Source: Allobosea sp. Root483D1 (lineage in GTDB: Bacteria > Pseudomonadota > Alphaproteobacteria > Rhizobiales > Beijerinckiaceae). Taken from it: a DNA stretch of 60,868 nt. Each line of letters opens with the position of its first letter. Within the stretch, counting starts at the first letter, position 1. Below are positions 35,951 through 45,067 of the stretch, piece by piece. Under the pieces are notes generated by a model. The model was not told the origin of the DNA and did not search any database. It saw only the letters and a list, made by a program, of their open reading frames with translations. Position numbers and translations under genes: made by a program. The stretch lies in assembly GCF_001429505.1 (NCBI RefSeq), contig NZ_LMJW01000022.1:1264248-1325115 (forward strand), written 5' to 3'.

Positions 35951-37291
35951 GTGATCATCGCGCCGATGGCATGCGGTTCTGAACCGGGAGGCGAGGATAT
36001 CGGCGCGGCGCTCTGGCGCGCGGCCTTGCCTGTCGGCCTTTGCCTCGCGCTGCTCTCGCAGACCGCCCTTGCCGCGCCGGCGCGCTTGCCGTCCCGCCCG
36101 GTGCAGGCCCCGAGCTTCGCCCGCGCCTGCACCATCGCGCTGCCCGAGACCCCGCCGCTCTTCGCCAGCGAGCCGGCCGCCACGAGCGGGGACGATGCAG
36201 ACGACAGTGACGACGACAGCGAAGACGATGATGACGACGACGATGAGGACCCGCCAGAGCGCGGCCTCATCCTGCCCGGCTCGGCCACCTGCCTCTCCAT
36301 CTCCGGCACGGTCAGCGCCGGCATCCAGCGCGATTCCTTCCGGGCCTCGCGCAATGGTCCGCCGCCGCCCTCCAACGTGACCTCCTTCCCGGTCAGCGCC
36401 GCCTTCCGCATCGCGACCTCGCATGAGCTCGCCTCGGGCTTGCGGATCGGCACCGCCTTCGGCTTCACCCTCTACAGCCCGGTCGACGGCGTCAGCGATC
36501 CGTCGATCGACGAGGCGACGATCCTGGTCGGCCCCTGGACCTTCGGGCTCGATACCTCGCGCTTCGCCTTCTGGACCGGCGACGAGTTCATCTTCTCGGC
36601 CCGGGTGCCGTCACGCACCGTCGGCATCATCGCGCTGGAAATGCCGCTGACCGAGAGCTGGACGGCGACGCTGGCGCTCGAGGACCCGGCGCTGGGCAAC
36701 ACCTCCTCGACCGCGCCGGTCGCGACCGGAAGGCGGATGCCCGATGCGATCGGCCGGCTGGTCTATGAGCAGGGCGGCTGGACCGTGCATGGCGCGCTCG
36801 CCTTGCGCGAGATTCCCGGCACGCCGGCGCGCTTCGGCCGGGCCGGCATCCTCGGCGCGACCTATGAAGGCGAGGCGTTCGGGCATGGCTGGAGCCTGAC
36901 AGCCCAGCTCGCCGGCGCGATCGATGGCGCGCCCTATCTCGGCTCGGTGCTGGATGCCCGCATCGTCAACCGCGTGCTGCTGGCGAGCGACGCCACGCGC
37001 GGCTTCTCCACGATCGTCTCCAGCCGCTTCGAATGGACCGACGAGCTCGCCAGCAACGCCTATCTCGGCCGCTACTGGCTCGCCGTGCCGCTCCTCGCCA
37101 ACCAGATCCGCGGCGAGATCAGGATCGACCGCTTCGCCGCCAATCTGGTCTGGACCCCGGTCGAGGGCTTCAAGGCCGGCATCGAGAGCTCGGTCGCCTG
37201 GGCGAAGATCGCGCTGACCGGCCGCGAGATCGCGGCTGGCCTGGCCGGACGGCAGATCTCGACGCAGGTTTTCATCGAGCGGAGCTTTTGA
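35951..37291 (+). CDS. Porin_2-type outer membrane protein with acidic tract
   Basis: A 446-residue predicted beta-barrel porin of the Rhizobiales Omp2/Porin_2 type. A signal peptide (about residues 15-42) is followed by an unusual acidic stretch (residues 81-103, mostly Asp), then CLSISGTVSAGIQRDSF and alternating hydrophobic strands ending in the aromatic FIERSF, as expected for a barrel. The usual Porin_2 N-terminal Cys pair appears as RACTIALPE and ATCLSISG. The start is GTG at 35951; the ATG at 35966 is possible. It stands alone on its strand. Confidence 0.84.
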   Translation: MIIAPMACGSEPGGEDIGAALWRAALPVGLCLALLSQTALAAPARLPSRPVQAPSFARACTIALPETPPLFASEPAATSGDDADDSDDDSEDDDDDDDEDPPERGLILPGSATCLSISGTVSAGIQRDSFRASRNGPPPPSNVTSFPVSAAFRIATSHELASGLRIGTAFGFTLYSPVDGVSDPSIDEATILVGPWTFGLDTSRFAFWTGDEFIFSARVPSRTVGIIALEMPLTESWTATLALEDPALGNTSSTAPVATGRRMPDAIGRLVYEQGGWTVHGALALREIPGTPARFGRAGILGATYEGEAFGHGWSLTAQLAGAIDGAPYLGSVLDARIVNRVLLASDATRGFSTIVSSRFEWTDELASNAYLGRYWLAVPLLANQIRGEIRIDRFAANLVWTPVEGFKAGIESSVAWAKIALTGREIAAGLAGRQISTQVFIERSF

Positions 37292-37320
37292 TCCGAAGGC
37301 GTCGGTCCCGTCACCTCGCC

Positions 37321-37425
37321 ATTCTCGGGCGAAGCGAAGCGCAGACCCGAGAATCTCATGACGAGAAGGGGTTGATCCGAGCCTGACACGGCCTGAGGGG
37401 CTCGGGTCAAAGCCCGAGCATGACG
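37321..37425 (+). repeat. Family A palindromic repeat, copy 2
   Basis: Aligns end to end with copy 1 at 25644: ATTCTCGGGCGAAGCGAAGC, ACCCGAGAATCTCATGACGA, and a right-hand hairpin CTCGGG/CCCGAG ending CATGACG. The hairpin bases differ between copies but remain complementary (GGTCGG/CCGACC versus CTCGGG/CCCGAG), so the structure is conserved. It lies in the 152-base gap between the porin and rarA. Confidence 0.85.
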
Positions 37426-37443
37426 CCAAGTCTGATCGACCCC

Positions 37444-38751
37444 CTACTCCCCCCGCTCCTGCCTGAGCTTCTCCCAGTACTCCAGCCGCTTCCTGATCTC
37501 ACGCTCGAAGCCGCGCTCGGGAGGGTCGTAGAAGCGCTGGCGGCCGAGCGCGTCCGGCCAGTAGTTCTGGCCGGAGAAGGCGTCGGGCGCATCGTGGTCA
37601 TAGGCGTAGTCGGCGCCGTAGCCTTCGCTTTTCATCAGCTTGGTCGGCGCATTCAGGATTGTCTTGGGCGGCGTCAGCGAGCCGTGTTCTTTGGCGACGC
37701 GCACCGCCGCCTTGTAGGCCGTGTAGGCCGCGTTCGATTTCGGCGCGGTCGCGAGATAGATCACTGTGTTGGCCAGCGCGAGCTCGCCCTCGGGCGAGCC
37801 GAGCTGCTCATAGGTCTCGGCCGCGGCGCGGGCATGAACCAGCGCCTGCGGATCGGCAAGGCCGATATCCTCGACCGCCATCCGGACTAGCCGCCGCGCC
37901 AGGAAGCGCGGATCCTCGCCGGCGTCGAGCATGCGGGCGAAGTAGTAGAGCGCAGCATCGGGATCGGAGCCGCGGATCGTCTTGTGCAGGGCCGAGATCA
38001 GATTGTAGTGGCCGTCCTGCGCCTTGTCGTAGATCGGCGCGCGGCGCTGGATCACCTCGCCGAGGCCCCCCTCGTCGAATATCTCGTCCGGCTTGGCGGC
38101 GCGCCAGGTCTCCTCGGCCAGCGTCAGCACCGCCCGCCCGTCGCCATCGGCGAAACGCGCCAGCGCGAGGCGCGCCTCCGGCGTCAGCGGCAATTGCCGG
38201 TTCTCCAGCGCTTCGGCCCGGCCGAGCATGAAGAGCAGCGCGCCCTCGTCGAGTGCCTTGAAGGTCAGGACGCGGGCCCGCGACAGCAAAGCCGCGTTGA
38301 GCGCGAAGGACGGGTTCTCGGTGGTGGCGCCGACCAGGGTGATCGTGCCGTCCTCCATCACTGGCAGGAAGGCATCCTGCTGGGCCCGGTTGAAGCGATG
38401 GATCTCATCGACGAACAGCAAGGTGCCCTTGCCGCCGAGCCGGCGGCCGCGGGCGGCATCGAAGGCCTTCTTCAGATCGGCGACCCCCGAGAAGATCGCG
38501 CTGATCTGTTCGAAGCCGAGATCGGTCTGTCCCGCGAGCAGGCGCGCTACCGTCGTCTTGCCGGTGCCGGGCGGGCCCCAGAAGATCAGGCTGCCGAGCG
38601 AGCCCGAGGCGATCAGCCGGGTCAGCACGCCGTCCTCGCCGGTCAGGTGATCCTGGCCGGAGACCTCGCCGAGCGTCGTCGGCCGCACCCGGTCCGCGAG
38701 CGGGCGCGGGCCGGATTTATCGAGGCCGGAAGCGGAGAAGAGGTCGCTCAC
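37444..38751 (-). CDS. rarA: RarA/MgsA AAA ATPase (recombination factor)
   Basis: A 435-residue AAA+ ATPase acting at stalled replication forks. Walker A is WGPPGTGKTT (about 58-67), Walker B LLFVDEIHRF (about 111-120), sensor 1 LVGATTENPSF, and the C-terminal RarA domain includes YNLISALHKTIRGSDPDAALYYFARMLDAGEDP. GTG start at 38751, with the degQ stop (38753-38755) one base away, so the two are almost certainly translationally coupled. Confidence 0.93.
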   Translation of the reverse strand: MSDLFSASGLDKSGPRPLADRVRPTTLGEVSGQDHLTGEDGVLTRLIASGSLGSLIFWGPPGTGKTTVARLLAGQTDLGFEQISAIFSGVADLKKAFDAARGRRLGGKGTLLFVDEIHRFNRAQQDAFLPVMEDGTITLVGATTENPSFALNAALLSRARVLTFKALDEGALLFMLGRAEALENRQLPLTPEARLALARFADGDGRAVLTLAEETWRAAKPDEIFDEGGLGEVIQRRAPIYDKAQDGHYNLISALHKTIRGSDPDAALYYFARMLDAGEDPRFLARRLVRMAVEDIGLADPQALVHARAAAETYEQLGSPEGELALANTVIYLATAPKSNAAYTAYKAAVRVAKEHGSLTPPKTILNAPTKLMKSEGYGADYAYDHDAPDAFSGQNYWPDALGRQRFYDPPERGFEREIRKRLEYWEKLRQERGE

Positions 38752-38752
38752 C

Positions 38753-40183
38753 TCACCCGCCGAACACGGACGTCACGGTCTGGCCGCCGCGCGAGATCGT
38801 CACCTCCCAGGAGCGCTTGCGTTCGCGCGTCGCCAGCTCGATCTCGCGCGAGGCGTTGATGCGCTCGCCATTGATCGCAAGGATGAGGTCGCCCTTGCGG
38901 AAGCCGACGCGCGCCGCCGGGCTGCCTTCCTCGATCTCGCCGACGACCACGCCTTCGGTCGACAGGTCGATCGACAATTCCTCCGCGACCGCCGGCGACA
39001 GGTTCAGCACGGTCAGGCCCGTGAAAGGCGAGCGGCCGGCGACCTTGATCGGCTCGCGCGGACGCGTCTCCGGAGCCGGCGTCAGCTTGATGGGGATGGT
39101 GATGCGCTTGCCGCCGCGCAGCACGGTGAGTTGCGTCGTGCTGCCGATCGGCCGCGTGGCGAAGCGGTAGCCGAAGCTCTCGGGGTCGTCGACGCCGACG
39201 CCGTCGACGGCGAGGATCACATCCGAGCGCTTGAGGCCGCCTTCGGCCGCCGGCCCGGACTCGACCACGCTCGCGACGACAGAACCGGCCGGCCGGTCGA
39301 GCCCGAGCCCATCGGCGACGTCCTGGGTCAGCGTTTGCAGCCGCGCTCCGAACCAGGCCCGGCGCACGGTCGTCGCCCCCGCCTTGGCGCTTTCGATGAC
39401 GACGCGGACCATGGCCGAGGGAATGGCGAAGCCGATGCCGACGCTGCCGCCCGACTTCGAGAAGATCGCGGTGTTGATGCCGGTGAGCCGGCCCTGCATG
39501 TCGACCAGCGCGCCGCCGGAATTGCCGGGATTGATCGCAGCATCGGTCTGGATGAAGGACTGGGCGTCGCCGACGCCGACCTGTGTGCGCGCCAGCGCCG
39601 AGATGATGCCTTGCGTCACCGTCTGGCCGACGCCGAAGGGGTTGCCGATCGCCAGCACGAGGTCGCCGATCTGCAGCGCATCGGAATCGCCGATCTCGAT
39701 CGCAGCGAGGTCCTTGACGCCCTTGAGCTTGAGCACGGCGAGATCCGTGCGCGGATCACGCAGCAGGATCGTCGCTTCGAACTCACGCTTGTCGGCAAGC
39801 GCCACCTTGACCTCGGTCATACCCTCGATGACGTGGTTGTTGGTGACCACTAGCCCGGCCGCATCGACGATCACGCCGGAGCCGAGCGAGCGCTGCACCT
39901 GCTCGCGCGGCAGGCCGAAGCCGCCATCGCCGAAGAAACGGCGAAAGAACGGATCGTCCATGAACGGGTTCTGCGGCCGCCGCTCGACGCGCGCACCATA
40001 AACATTGACGACCGACGGCGCCGTCTTCTGCACAACCGGCGCGAAGGAGAGCGTGATCTGTTGGCGCGCCTCGGGCACTTGCCGGGCCTGGGCCAGCGCC
40101 AGCGTCGACGCCCCCATGGACAGCGCAAGGCCCAGGGTCAGAGCGACAAAACGACTGTGACTCGGCACGATGGAACGGCGCAT
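38753..40183 (-). CDS. degQ: DegP/DegQ-type periplasmic serine protease
   Basis: A 476-residue HtrA-family protease for envelope quality control. A signal peptide (cut near ALAQA, about residue 33) precedes the trypsin-like domain with the triad His about 117 (VTNNHVIEG), Asp about 147 (RTDLAVL) and Ser about 222 (GNSGGALV), then two PDZ domains (about 285-370 and 390-470). It precedes rarA in an operon with one base between the stop and start. DegP/DegQ assignment is by similarity; the short LA loop is more DegQ-like. Confidence 0.92.
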   Translation of the reverse strand: MRRSIVPSHSRFVALTLGLALSMGASTLALAQARQVPEARQQITLSFAPVVQKTAPSVVNVYGARVERRPQNPFMDDPFFRRFFGDGGFGLPREQVQRSLGSGVIVDAAGLVVTNNHVIEGMTEVKVALADKREFEATILLRDPRTDLAVLKLKGVKDLAAIEIGDSDALQIGDLVLAIGNPFGVGQTVTQGIISALARTQVGVGDAQSFIQTDAAINPGNSGGALVDMQGRLTGINTAIFSKSGGSVGIGFAIPSAMVRVVIESAKAGATTVRRAWFGARLQTLTQDVADGLGLDRPAGSVVASVVESGPAAEGGLKRSDVILAVDGVGVDDPESFGYRFATRPIGSTTQLTVLRGGKRITIPIKLTPAPETRPREPIKVAGRSPFTGLTVLNLSPAVAEELSIDLSTEGVVVGEIEEGSPAARVGFRKGDLILAINGERINASREIELATRERKRSWEVTISRGGQTVTSVFGG

Positions 40184-40339
40184 GCCGATCTCCTTCTTGA
40201 AACAAACCAGCTGCCTTGGACGTTCAACCTCTGAACCATCTCACCGCGGCAGCACCCCGGACAGTCTCGGAAACACGCGCTACGCGATTCCGTTCCGGGC
40301 CGCGAAACTCCCGCGCTGCCCCGAGAAAGGACCGTCGAC

Positions 40340-40759
40340 GTGAGCCTTGTGCGCCTTGTTTATGCCAGCCGTAGCCGACTCGTCGAGGCGGATCGACGCG
40401 TCGAGCTCGCGCGTATTCTCGAGACGGCGCGACTGCGCAATGCCGAAAGACATATAACGGGTTTCCTGATGGCGACACCGGGCGGTTTCGCCCAGGTCCT
40501 CGAAGGCGAGGCCGGCTCTATCGCGGAAACCTATGGCCGGATCATGGTCGATCCGCGCCATGGCGACCTGCGCCTGCTGGCGCAGGATGCTATCGCTCAC
40601 CCGCAGTTCACCGGCTGGGCGATGGCTTTCGCCGAGCACAGTGAGACAACCCAGTTCATCTTCGGGCTCTATGGCGTCTCGCCGGAAGCGGAGATTTTCG
40701 AGCAGCCGCTGGATGTACTGCTCGATCTCGCCGGCGAGCTCGCCAACGCTCGTGCGTGA
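40340..40759 (+). CDS. Stand-alone BLUF domain blue-light sensor
   Basis: A 139-residue single-domain flavin photoreceptor. All key BLUF positions are present: Tyr about 8 (VRLVYAS), Asn about 34 and the ITG turn (NAERHITGFL), Gln about 52 (FAQVLEGE), and Trp about 93/Met about 95 (FTGWAMAFA). In the family, light rewires the Tyr-Gln-flavin hydrogen bonds. There is no output domain, so it must act through a partner protein, as in short BLUF proteins of other bacteria. GTG start with AAAGG about nine bases upstream. Divergent from degQ. Confidence 0.93.
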   Translation: MSLVRLVYASRSRLVEADRRVELARILETARLRNAERHITGFLMATPGGFAQVLEGEAGSIAETYGRIMVDPRHGDLRLLAQDAIAHPQFTGWAMAFAEHSETTQFIFGLYGVSPEAEIFEQPLDVLLDLAGELANARA

Positions 40760-40762
40760 AAC

Positions 40763-41719
40763 TCACTTCCCGTCGCTGAGCAGCACCTTGTACCGCTCGA
40801 TCTCGACCGGGACCATTTTGGCGACGAACTCCGGCGACATCTCTTCGCTCGAAGGCAGCACCGAGGACAATTCTTTGAAGCGCCCATGCAGCCTCTCACT
40901 GGCGAGGGCGGTGCGCAGCGCCTCGTTCAGCCTGTCGATCACCGGCTGCGGCGTGCCCTTCGGTGCAAAGATCGCGTTCCAGCCCTGTGCCTGGAAGGCC
41001 GGAAGCCCGGCCTCGGCCGAGGTCGGCACCTCCGGCAGGCTCGGCAGGCGCTGCGGCGTCGCCACGACCAGTGCCTTGACCTTGTTGCCCTGGACGGCGC
41101 CCGACAGCGACGTCGCGGCATCGCAGACGCCGTCGATCTGTCCGCCCATCAGGTCGTTCAGCGCCGGCCCCGCACCGCGATAGCTCACCAGCGCCACGTC
41201 GAGCCCGGACGCCTTGAGAAAATTGCGGCAGATCAGATAGTTCGACGAGCCGACGCCGGCATGGCCGAGGCTGATCTTGCCCGGGTTCTTCTTGGCGTAG
41301 TCGAGGAACTCCTTGAGATCCTTGGCCGGGAAGTCGAGCTTCAGCGCGATCATCGGCGAGGTCTTGGCGACGAGGCCGATCGGCACGAAATCGGCCGGCG
41401 TGTACTTCAGGTCGTTGTAGATGGTGTAGGAGGCTGCGTTGGTGCCGCTATTGCCGATCACGATGGTGTAGCCGTCGGGCTCGGCCCTCGCCGCCCGCGT
41501 CAGCGCGGTCGCACCGCCCGCCCCGCCCATGTTCTCCATCACGATGCGCTGGCCGAGGATCCGGCTCATCTCGTCACCGACGAGACGCGCGATCACGTCG
41601 GACGAACCGCCGGCCGCGAACGGCACCAGCATGTTGATCGGCTTCGACGGATATTTGTCCTGGGCCTGTGCTGGCAGGACGGCGATGGCGGCCAGCACGG
41701 CCAGAGCAGCGCGCTTCAT
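40763..41719 (-). CDS. Bug-family solute-binding protein
   Basis: A 318-residue periplasmic TctC/Bug protein: signal peptide (cut near AQAQ, about residue 20), PSKPINMLVPFAAGGSSDVIAR and GGAGGATALTRAARAEPDGYTI, then a C-terminal domain with GLPAFQAQGWNAIFAPKGTPQPVIDRLN. Typical for orphan binders, no TctAB genes adjoin it. It is unrelated in detail to the Bug protein at 14194. Ends three bases from the convergent BLUF gene, so readthrough is likely limited. Confidence 0.9.
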   Translation of the reverse strand: MKRAALAVLAAIAVLPAQAQDKYPSKPINMLVPFAAGGSSDVIARLVGDEMSRILGQRIVMENMGGAGGATALTRAARAEPDGYTIVIGNSGTNAASYTIYNDLKYTPADFVPIGLVAKTSPMIALKLDFPAKDLKEFLDYAKKNPGKISLGHAGVGSSNYLICRNFLKASGLDVALVSYRGAGPALNDLMGGQIDGVCDAATSLSGAVQGNKVKALVVATPQRLPSLPEVPTSAEAGLPAFQAQGWNAIFAPKGTPQPVIDRLNEALRTALASERLHGRFKELSSVLPSSEEMSPEFVAKMVPVEIERYKVLLSDGK

Positions 41720-41871
41720 GCGATTTTCCCCTCGTTGCCGGGCTTGTTGCTATGGCGGCCTCTAACCGCCCTGCCCGGTTCGCGATGAGGCTAACATCGG
41801 CCTGACGCAGCGAAAAGCGCGAGCGGGTGTAACAATTTCCCGCAGCAATCGCCCTCGCACGCCCGCCAGAA

Positions 41872-41900
41872 CAAAAAGGGCGGCCCAAAGACCGCCCTTC
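41872..41900 (-). terminator. Rho-independent terminator of gdhA
   Basis: On the minus strand: stem AAGGGCGG/CCGCCCTT with a TCTTTGGG loop, followed by a T-rich run, about 55 bases after the dehydrogenase stop. Confidence 0.75.
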
Positions 41901-41954
41901 CGAAATGCTGGCTATCGATTCGCCGAAACTTCGCGGCGACGTCGAGGCCCCCTA

Positions 41955-43220
41955 TCAGGTCGTGAAGAAGCTCTGTGTGCCGTGCGCCTCGATCGCCTCG
42001 GCGAGACGACTCAGCGCGTGGACATAGGCAGCGGTACGCATCGAGACGCCTTTGGCCCGGGCGACGTTCGAGATCGCCCGTCCTTCGCGTACCATGATGG
42101 TGCGCAGGCGCTCATGGATCTCCTCCAGCGGCCAGTAGAAGCCCTGCTTGTTCTGCACCCACTCGAAATAGGACACGGTGACGCCGCCGGCATTGGCGAG
42201 GATGTCCGGCAGGACGACGACCTTGCGGGCCTCCAGCAGCGCATCCGCCTCGGCCGTGACCGGGCCGTTCGCCAGCTCGAGCACGACGCCCGCCTTGATG
42301 CTGCCGGCATTGCCCTCGTGGATCATGTTCTCGAGCGCCGCCGGCACCAGGAGGTCGCAATCGACGCCAACCAGCGCGTCGGAATCGAGCGCCTGGTGGC
42401 CGGCATGGCCGACCGTGTCCAGCACGGACTTGCCGCGCGCCTTGGCGGCGAGCAGCGCCGCAAGATCGAGCCCGTCCTCGGCTATCACCGCGCCGCTCGA
42501 ATCGGAGACGGCTACGATGCGGTGCCCGTCCGCCGCGAGCAGCTGGGCGATGTACTGGCCGGCATTGCCGAAGCCCTGCACCGCGACGCGCATGTTGCCC
42601 CCGAGGCCGAGTTCGTCGGCAAGGTCGCGCACCAGGTAGTAGCCGCCGCGCGCCGTCGCATCGCCGCGGCCGAGCGAGCCGCCGAGCGCGATCGGCTTGC
42701 CGGTGATCACGGCCGGCACGGTCTCGCCGACGATCTGGGCGTATTCGTCGGCCATCCAGCCCATGATCATCGCGTTGGTGTAGACATCGGGCGCCGGGAT
42801 ATCCCGGTCCGGCCCGATGATCCGTGCGAAGGCCTGGATATAGGCGCGCGAAAGCCGCTCCAGCTCGGCTTTGGAGAGCTTGCGCGGATCGACCTGCACC
42901 GCTCCCTTGCCGCCGCCATAAGGCAGGTTCATCACCGCGCATTTGAAGGTCATCCAGAAGGCGAGCGTCTCGACCTCCTCGGCCGTCGACGCCGGATGGA
43001 AGCGAATGCCGCCCTTGGTCGGCCCGCGCGTGTCGTCATAGCGGCAGCGCCAGGCCAGGAAGGACTTCCGCGAGCCGTCATCCATGCGGATCATCAGCCG
43101 CACCTTGGTGGTCTCGCGCGCATATTTCAGCTTCTCGATGACGTCCGAGTCGATGTTCAGATGGCGTGCAGCCTCGTCGAGGCGAACAAGGGCGTGATCG
43201 AGAAGGCTGTTTTCCGACAT
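41955..43220 (-). CDS. Glutamate/leucine dehydrogenase
   Basis: A 421-residue amino acid dehydrogenase that interconverts a 2-oxo acid and its amino acid with NAD(P)H. The N-terminal domain has the catalytic MNLPYGGGKGAVQVDP (Lys about 105) and IGPDRDIPAPDVYTN; the Rossmann domain has VAVQGFGNAGQYIAQLL. Overall pattern fits hexameric NAD glutamate dehydrogenase (GdhA) rather than leucine dehydrogenase, but I do not assign the substrate firmly. The ATG at 43220 (MSENSL) is preferred over the longer frame; no strong ribosome site is seen. Confidence 0.9.
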   Translation of the reverse strand: MSENSLLDHALVRLDEAARHLNIDSDVIEKLKYARETTKVRLMIRMDDGSRKSFLAWRCRYDDTRGPTKGGIRFHPASTAEEVETLAFWMTFKCAVMNLPYGGGKGAVQVDPRKLSKAELERLSRAYIQAFARIIGPDRDIPAPDVYTNAMIMGWMADEYAQIVGETVPAVITGKPIALGGSLGRGDATARGGYYLVRDLADELGLGGNMRVAVQGFGNAGQYIAQLLAADGHRIVAVSDSSGAVIAEDGLDLAALLAAKARGKSVLDTVGHAGHQALDSDALVGVDCDLLVPAALENMIHEGNAGSIKAGVVLELANGPVTAEADALLEARKVVVLPDILANAGGVTVSYFEWVQNKQGFYWPLEEIHERLRTIMVREGRAISNVARAKGVSMRTAAYVHALSRLAEAIEAHGTQSFFTT

Positions 43221-43372
43221 CAAGGCAAGTCCGATTGAATAAACACAAAACGAGCAATCGCATAATCTCTGGGCAGCGACCGCACAAGGCTCGTCCACGT
43301 CATTGGAAATACTCGAATTTCACATGGCTGGCGGCGCTGGTACCTCCGTTCGACCTCGCCCGAGACCGGCAA

Positions 43373-43399
43373 GAAAAAAGGCGGCCCGCCGGGCCGCCT
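43373..43399 (-). terminator. Rho-independent terminator of the rpsM-rpsK-rpoA-rplQ unit
   Basis: On the minus strand: perfect eight-base arms GGCGGCCC/GGGCCGCC with a GGC loop, followed by TTTTTT, 29 bases after the rplQ stop. This ends the alpha operon. Confidence 0.93.
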
Positions 43400-43427
43400 C
43401 GTTTCATCCGTTCGAAGCTGGAAGCGC

Positions 43428-43847
43428 TCAGGCTGCCTGCTCGTCATCCGCCGTGAAGACCGGGCCAGAATCCTTGCCCTTGGCCTCGACATCGCGATCG
43501 ACGAACTCGATCACGGCGAGCGGCGCGTTGTCGCCGAAGCGGAAGCCCGCCTTCATGATGCGCAGATAGCCGCCATTGCGCTCCTTGTAGCGCGGGCCGA
43601 GGACCGCGAAGAGCTTGCCGACCAAAGCGACGTCCTTGATCTGGGCGATCGCCTGGCGGCGGGCGTGCAGGTCGCCGCGCTTGCCGAGCGTGATCAGCTT
43701 CTCGACGACCGGACGCAGATCCTTCGCCTTGGGCAAAGTGGTGGTAATCTGCTCGTGCTTGATCAGGGCCTGGGCCATGTTGGCGAACATCGCCTGGCGA
43801 TGCTCGACCGAGCGGTTGAAACGACGACCGCGAAATCCGTGACGCAT
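43428..43847 (-). CDS. rplQ: 50S ribosomal protein L17
   Basis: Large-subunit protein at the polypeptide exit. The 139 residues start MRHGFRGRRFNRSVEHRQAMFANMAQALI and have the family's TTLPKAKDLRPVVEKLITLGKRG; a C-terminal acidic tail (DSGPVFTADDEQAA) is typical of alphaproteobacteria. Last gene of the alpha operon, 112 bases after rpoA. Confidence 0.98.
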   Translation of the reverse strand: MRHGFRGRRFNRSVEHRQAMFANMAQALIKHEQITTTLPKAKDLRPVVEKLITLGKRGDLHARRQAIAQIKDVALVGKLFAVLGPRYKERNGGYLRIMKAGFRFGDNAPLAVIEFVDRDVEAKGKDSGPVFTADDEQAA

Positions 43848-43931
43848 GTTTGGCTCCTTCGTTGCTTACGGCCGCCGTGCCACGGTACGGCCGTCCTTTA
43901 TGCTCCGGCGCTTATACGCCGGGCGGGAAGT

Positions 43932-43953
43932 GGCGCGGGAAATCTCCCGCGCC
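43932..43953 (-). terminator. Hairpin between rpoA and rplQ
   Basis: Perfect nine-base arms GGCGCGGGA/TCCCGCGCC with a four-base loop, seven bases after the rpoA stop. No T run; may tune rplQ levels or protect the rpoA transcript end. Confidence 0.5.
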
Positions 43954-43959
43954 GGGATC

Positions 43960-44976
43960 TCAGTAGTGCTCTTCGAAGCGCTTCGCCAGCTCTTCGATGT
44001 TCTCCGGCGGCCAGCCCTGCACGTCCATGCCGAGGTGGAGGCCCATGGTGGCGAGCACTTCCTTGATCTCGTTCAGCGACTTGCGGCCGAAGTTCGGGGT
44101 GCGCAGCATCTCGCCTTCCGACTTCTGGATCAGGTCGCCAATATAGACGATGTTGTCGTTCTTCAGGCAGTTCGCCGAGCGGACGGAGAGCTCGAGTTCG
44201 TCGACCTTCTTGAGCAGAGCCGGGTTGAACGGCAGCTGCGGCGCGGTCGAGACGGCCTCTTCCTTGCGCGGCTCTTCGAAGGTGATGAAGACGGCGAGCT
44301 GGTCCTGCAGGATGCGGGCGGCGAGCGCCAGCGCGTCCTCGGGGGTGACCGAGCCGTTGGTCTCGATCTGCATGGTCAGCATGTCGCGGTCGAGGTTCTG
44401 GCCCTCGCGGGTGTTCTCGACGCGATAGGAGACCTTCTTGACCGGCGAGTAGAGGCTGTCGACCGGGATGAGGCCGATCGGCGCGTCCTCGGGGCGGTTC
44501 TGCTCGGAGGGGACATAGCCCTTGCCGGTGTTGACCGTGAACTCCATGCGGATCTCGGAGCCCTCGTCGAGCGTGCAGAGCACGAGCTCGGGGTTGAGGA
44601 TCGAGACGTCGCCGATGGTGTTGATGTCACCGGCAGTGACGGTGCCCGGGCCGGTCTTGCGCAGGGTCATGCGCTTGGGACCCTCGCCCTGCATCCTGAT
44701 GGCGACCGCCTTGATGTTCAGGACGATGTCGGTGACGTCCTCGCGGACGCCCGGGATCGACGAGAACTCATGCAGCACGCCGTCGATCTGGACGGCGGTC
44801 ACGGCCGCGCCCTGGAGCGAGGAGAGCAGCACGCGGCGCAGCGCGTTGCCGAGCGTCATGCCGAAGCCACGCTCGAGCGGACGCGCAATCACGGTGGCCT
44901 GACGCTTCGGGTCGTCGCCGACCTTGACTTCGAGCTTGTTAGGCTTGGACAGATCCTGCCAGTTCTTGCTGATCAC
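43960..44976 (-). CDS. rpoA: RNA polymerase alpha subunit
   Basis: Assembles RNA polymerase and contacts promoter UP elements and activators. The 338 residues show the N-terminal dimerisation domain (FGMTLGNALRRVLLSSLQGAAVTAVQIDGV) and the C-terminal domain (NPALLKKVDELELSVRSANCLKNDNIVYIGDLIQKSEGEMLRTPNFGRKSLNEIKEVL). Length is normal. It lies 91 bases after rpsK, longer than most gaps in the cluster. Confidence 0.99.
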   Translation of the reverse strand: MISKNWQDLSKPNKLEVKVGDDPKRQATVIARPLERGFGMTLGNALRRVLLSSLQGAAVTAVQIDGVLHEFSSIPGVREDVTDIVLNIKAVAIRMQGEGPKRMTLRKTGPGTVTAGDINTIGDVSILNPELVLCTLDEGSEIRMEFTVNTGKGYVPSEQNRPEDAPIGLIPVDSLYSPVKKVSYRVENTREGQNLDRDMLTMQIETNGSVTPEDALALAARILQDQLAVFITFEEPRKEEAVSTAPQLPFNPALLKKVDELELSVRSANCLKNDNIVYIGDLIQKSEGEMLRTPNFGRKSLNEIKEVLATMGLHLGMDVQGWPPENIEELAKRFEEHY

Positions 44977-45067
44977 GACCGCACTCCTAGTGCTTCAATA
45001 ATGGCGGCGGCGGGCCGCCCCGTACCGGCGCCCGCCCCTGCGGACGCCGCTTCGATCCGGCGCTGGC

